This document shows positions 62,228-64,000 of a stretch of DNA of 64,000 bases, in pieces (the first letter of the stretch is position 1; each line of letters starts with the position of its first letter). The stretch is taken from positions 744,001 through 808,000 of the forward strand of contig OZ252295.1 of assembly GCA_965250195.1 (NCBI GenBank). Reading direction: 5' to 3'. A program made the translations under genes and the position numbers. Source of the stretch: CAUZIR01 sp965250195. GTDB lineage: Bacteria; Chloroflexota; Dehalococcoidia; Lucifugimonadales; UBA2962. The notes beneath the pieces are model-generated. The model was not told the DNA's origin. It ran no database searches and worked only from the letters and a program-made list of their open reading frames with translations.

Positions 62228-62980
62228 TTAGTGGGTGAGGATCTTGCTTAGAAAGAGTTTGGTGCGGGACTCTCGCGGGCTGGTGAAGAACTCCTCAGAG
62301 GTTCCGACTTCGACTATCTCGCCCTCATCCATGAAGATCACGCGGTCGGCGACGTTCCTTGCGAAGCTCATCTCGTGGGTAACGCAGATCATGGTCATAC
62401 CGGACGCAGCCAACTCGCCCATCACCTTGAGGACCTCGTTGATCATCTCCGGGTCGAGCGCGGAGGTGGGCTCGTCGACCATCATCAGCTTGGGGTTCAT
62501 CGCGAGAGCGCGGGCGATGGCGACGCGCTGCTGCTGGCCGCCTGAGAGCTGGCCGGGGTATTTCTCCGCCTGTTCAGGTATACCTACGCGGCGCAGCAGT
62601 TGGAGCGCGAGTTCCTCCGCCTGCTTGTGCGGCATGTGGCGGACCTTCTGCGGCGCGAGTGTTATGTTGCGCATGACGGTGAGGTGCGGGAAGAGGTTGA
62701 ACTGCTGAAAGACCATTCCCGTGTCGGCCCGTATCTTGGCGAGAGTGCGGGCGTCGTCCGTCAGCTCGACGCCGTCAACGACGATCCGGCCGGAATCGTG
62801 TCGCTCGAGCTGATTTATGGTCCTGAGCAGGGTCGATTTGCCTGAGCCAGAAGGCCCGATGATGACGACGACCTCGCCCTCGATCACTGAGACGTCGACT
62901 TCTTTCAGAGCAGCGAAATCGCCGTAGCGTTTCACCACTTTTTCTAGACGGAGTATCTCTTTGCCGCTCTGCTTTGCCAT
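62228..62980 (-). CDS. Polar amino-acid ABC transporter, ATPase
   Basis: 250 residues of the GlnQ/HisP/AapP type. Walker A GPSGSGKSTLLRTIN, Q-loop GMVFQQFNLFPHLTV, signature LSGGQQQRVAIARAL, Walker B LMMVDEPTSALDPE, H-loop CVTHEMSFAR. It energises uptake of polar amino acids through the permease encoded just upstream (28 bases). Start at ATG with a good match to family length. Confidence 0.95.
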   Translation of the reverse strand: MAKQSGKEILRLEKVVKRYGDFAALKEVDVSVIEGEVVVIIGPSGSGKSTLLRTINQLERHDSGRIVVDGVELTDDARTLAKIRADTGMVFQQFNLFPHLTVMRNITLAPQKVRHMPHKQAEELALQLLRRVGIPEQAEKYPGQLSGGQQQRVAIARALAMNPKLMMVDEPTSALDPEMINEVLKVMGELAASGMTMICVTHEMSFARNVADRVIFMDEGEIVEVGTSEEFFTSPRESRTKLFLSKILTH

Positions 62981-63008
62981 GTACCGGTCCTCTCTATAGC
63001 CTGGTCCG

Positions 63009-64000
63009 TTATCTCGTGCCCAGTCCTAATCGGGTTTCCGCCGCTCCGCCAAGCCGGGATAACAGATACGAAACCAGCCAGTATATGAGCCCTACGACAA
63101 TATATATCTCGAAGAAGGCGCCCTCCGCTATGTCCGTCTGGCCCCCGAGGATCTTCTTCGCCTTTTCCAGTGTGTTGACGAGCGATATTGCGGCGAGTAG
63201 CGCTGTATCTTTCCATAGGGCGATGAAGCGCCCGATAATTGCCGGGATAACCGCCTTGATCGCTTGCGGCAGGATGATGAAGATGTACTTCTGCGCCGCG
63301 GAAAGACCTATCGCCTCAGACGCCTCATGCTGGCCACGCGATATGGACTGGAGTCCGCCTCGCAAAACCTCAGCGATGTAGGCCCCGCCGAAGAAGGCAA
63401 AAACGATCATGACTCGATATACGAGGTCGATGTTGCTGAACGCTTCGCCGATAGGTCCGAACTCGTCATCGAGGAACGTGGCGAACAGTAGCCAGACGAG
63501 CAGCGGGGCAGCGCGCACGACCTCGATGTAGCCGACGGCGGAGAACCGTATAGTCCAGTACGGAGAGGTGCGGCCCAACGCCAGTCCGAGACCGATGAAG
63601 AAGGAGAAGAATCCCCCCACGGCAAACACCAGCAGGTCGAGGAATGCGCTCTCCCAGTGGCTGCTGGACACCCCCAACTGGAGCAAGACGATCATCGGGA
63701 TGAGCAGGACCCACGCTGCGCCGATCGCCTGAAGCAGTATCGGATTGCTTCTCCATCTGGAGAGGCGCCTGCCCGCCCAGGCTCCTCCTATCAGGACCGC
63801 AAAGAGCCCAGCGAGTAGCAGCCAAGATGTACCGAACGGAATTGCGAGTCCCAGTGAGAGCGAGTAGAGCCAGCGGGGTGCCCAGCCACGCTCCCACACC
63901 AGTTCTCTGTGGACACCGCTCACGATTGCGGTCTGTCCCGCGGACTGTATCTCTTGGGTGCTCTGTCCCTCCTGGATCTGCAGATCGGTCCCCAGGCCGA
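63009..64000 (-). CDS. Polar amino-acid ABC transporter permease, 5' end outside window
   Basis: The frame is open to the window edge, so a GTG at 63923 need not be the start. At least 330 residues; several membrane helices and the HisM-type EAA loop (EASEAIGLSAAQKYIFIILP) that docks on the ATPase, preceded by IEVVRAAPLLVWLLFATFLD (the family's R-x-x-P-x-L). Long for the family, like AapM or AapQ of general amino-acid systems. Operon with the ATPase downstream. Confidence 0.92.
   Translation of the reverse strand, partial: GLGTDLQIQEGQSTQEIQSAGQTAIVSGVHRELVWERGWAPRWLYSLSLGLAIPFGTSWLLLAGLFAVLIGGAWAGRRLSRWRSNPILLQAIGAAWVLLIPMIVLLQLGVSSSHWESAFLDLLVFAVGGFFSFFIGLGLALGRTSPYWTIRFSAVGYIEVVRAAPLLVWLLFATFLDDEFGPIGEAFSNIDLVYRVMIVFAFFGGAYIAEVLRGGLQSISRGQHEASEAIGLSAAQKYIFIILPQAIKAVIPAIIGRFIALWKDTALLAAISLVNTLEKAKKILGGQTDIAEGAFFEIYIVVGLIYWLVSYLLSRLGGAAETRLGLGTR

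Overview
The window looks like a high-GC chromosome segment from an uncultured Chloroflexota-type bacterium (Dehalococcoidia/SAR202-like). This is an inference from an hspR-grpE-dnaK heat-shock operon, tiny zinc-ribbon proteins, a glutaconate-type CoA-transferase pair, XdhC/MocA molybdenum-enzyme maturation genes and a transhydrogenase of the SthA type. No rRNA or other taxonomic marker is present, so the assignment is tentative.

Layout. 1-15,472 is ordinary core genome: dnaK (cut by the window edge), grpE and hspR with a clear promoter; a zinc-ribbon miniprotein with a strong terminator; a molybdopterin oxidoreductase; sthA; an M16 peptidase; XdhC and MocA; a four-gene run (CoA-transferase A and B, M42 peptidase, Fur regulator); an SDR; an M24 peptidase; two tandem mini zinc-ribbon genes missed by length cut-offs; uppP; and tRNA-Leu(UAG). 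62,228-64,000 is again core-like (polar amino-acid ABC transporter).

Almost everything between is an accessory island that begins directly downstream of tRNA-Leu. 15.5-27.7 kb holds duplicated secreted, lipoprotein and membrane families (called A, B and C here) and large beta-propeller proteins broken by frameshifts and stops. 28.3-32.0 kb and 38.0-45.2 kb are two inverted copies of one integrative element. Each has a large serine recombinase, a PIN-type toxin-antitoxin pair, an HTH/coiled-coil/tail-anchored protein and a replication-relaxation-like protein, in the same order. The left copy is decayed and the right is mostly intact. They flank a 6 kb segment with a META-domain lipoprotein, remnants of the duplicated families, an NmrA-like reductase and a membrane-anchored Clp-N protein without an ATPase.

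45.2-51.4 kb is a dense, single-strand, phage- or ICE-like block (HTH, HNH nuclease, DUF433, DUF1643, PAPS-reductase-like protein, a DNA-methyltransferase stub). 51.4-53.8 kb is a JAB protease / E1 (ThiF) / DUF2958 module resembling PRTRC-type ubiquitin-like systems, ending in a perfect 16-bp hairpin. 54-58.3 kb has a DUF4143 ATPase and a long leucine-rich-repeat protein with one in-frame TGA. 58.6-61.5 kb is an IS256-family element interrupted by two IS3-family copies, next to remnants of an ABC-2 exporter.

The island shows repeated duplication, inversion and decay. The strongest candidates for something new are the paired integrative element, the duplicated A/B/C families, and the PQQ-VWA-TolB fusion. 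Several frameshifts could be assembly errors and would need read-level checking.
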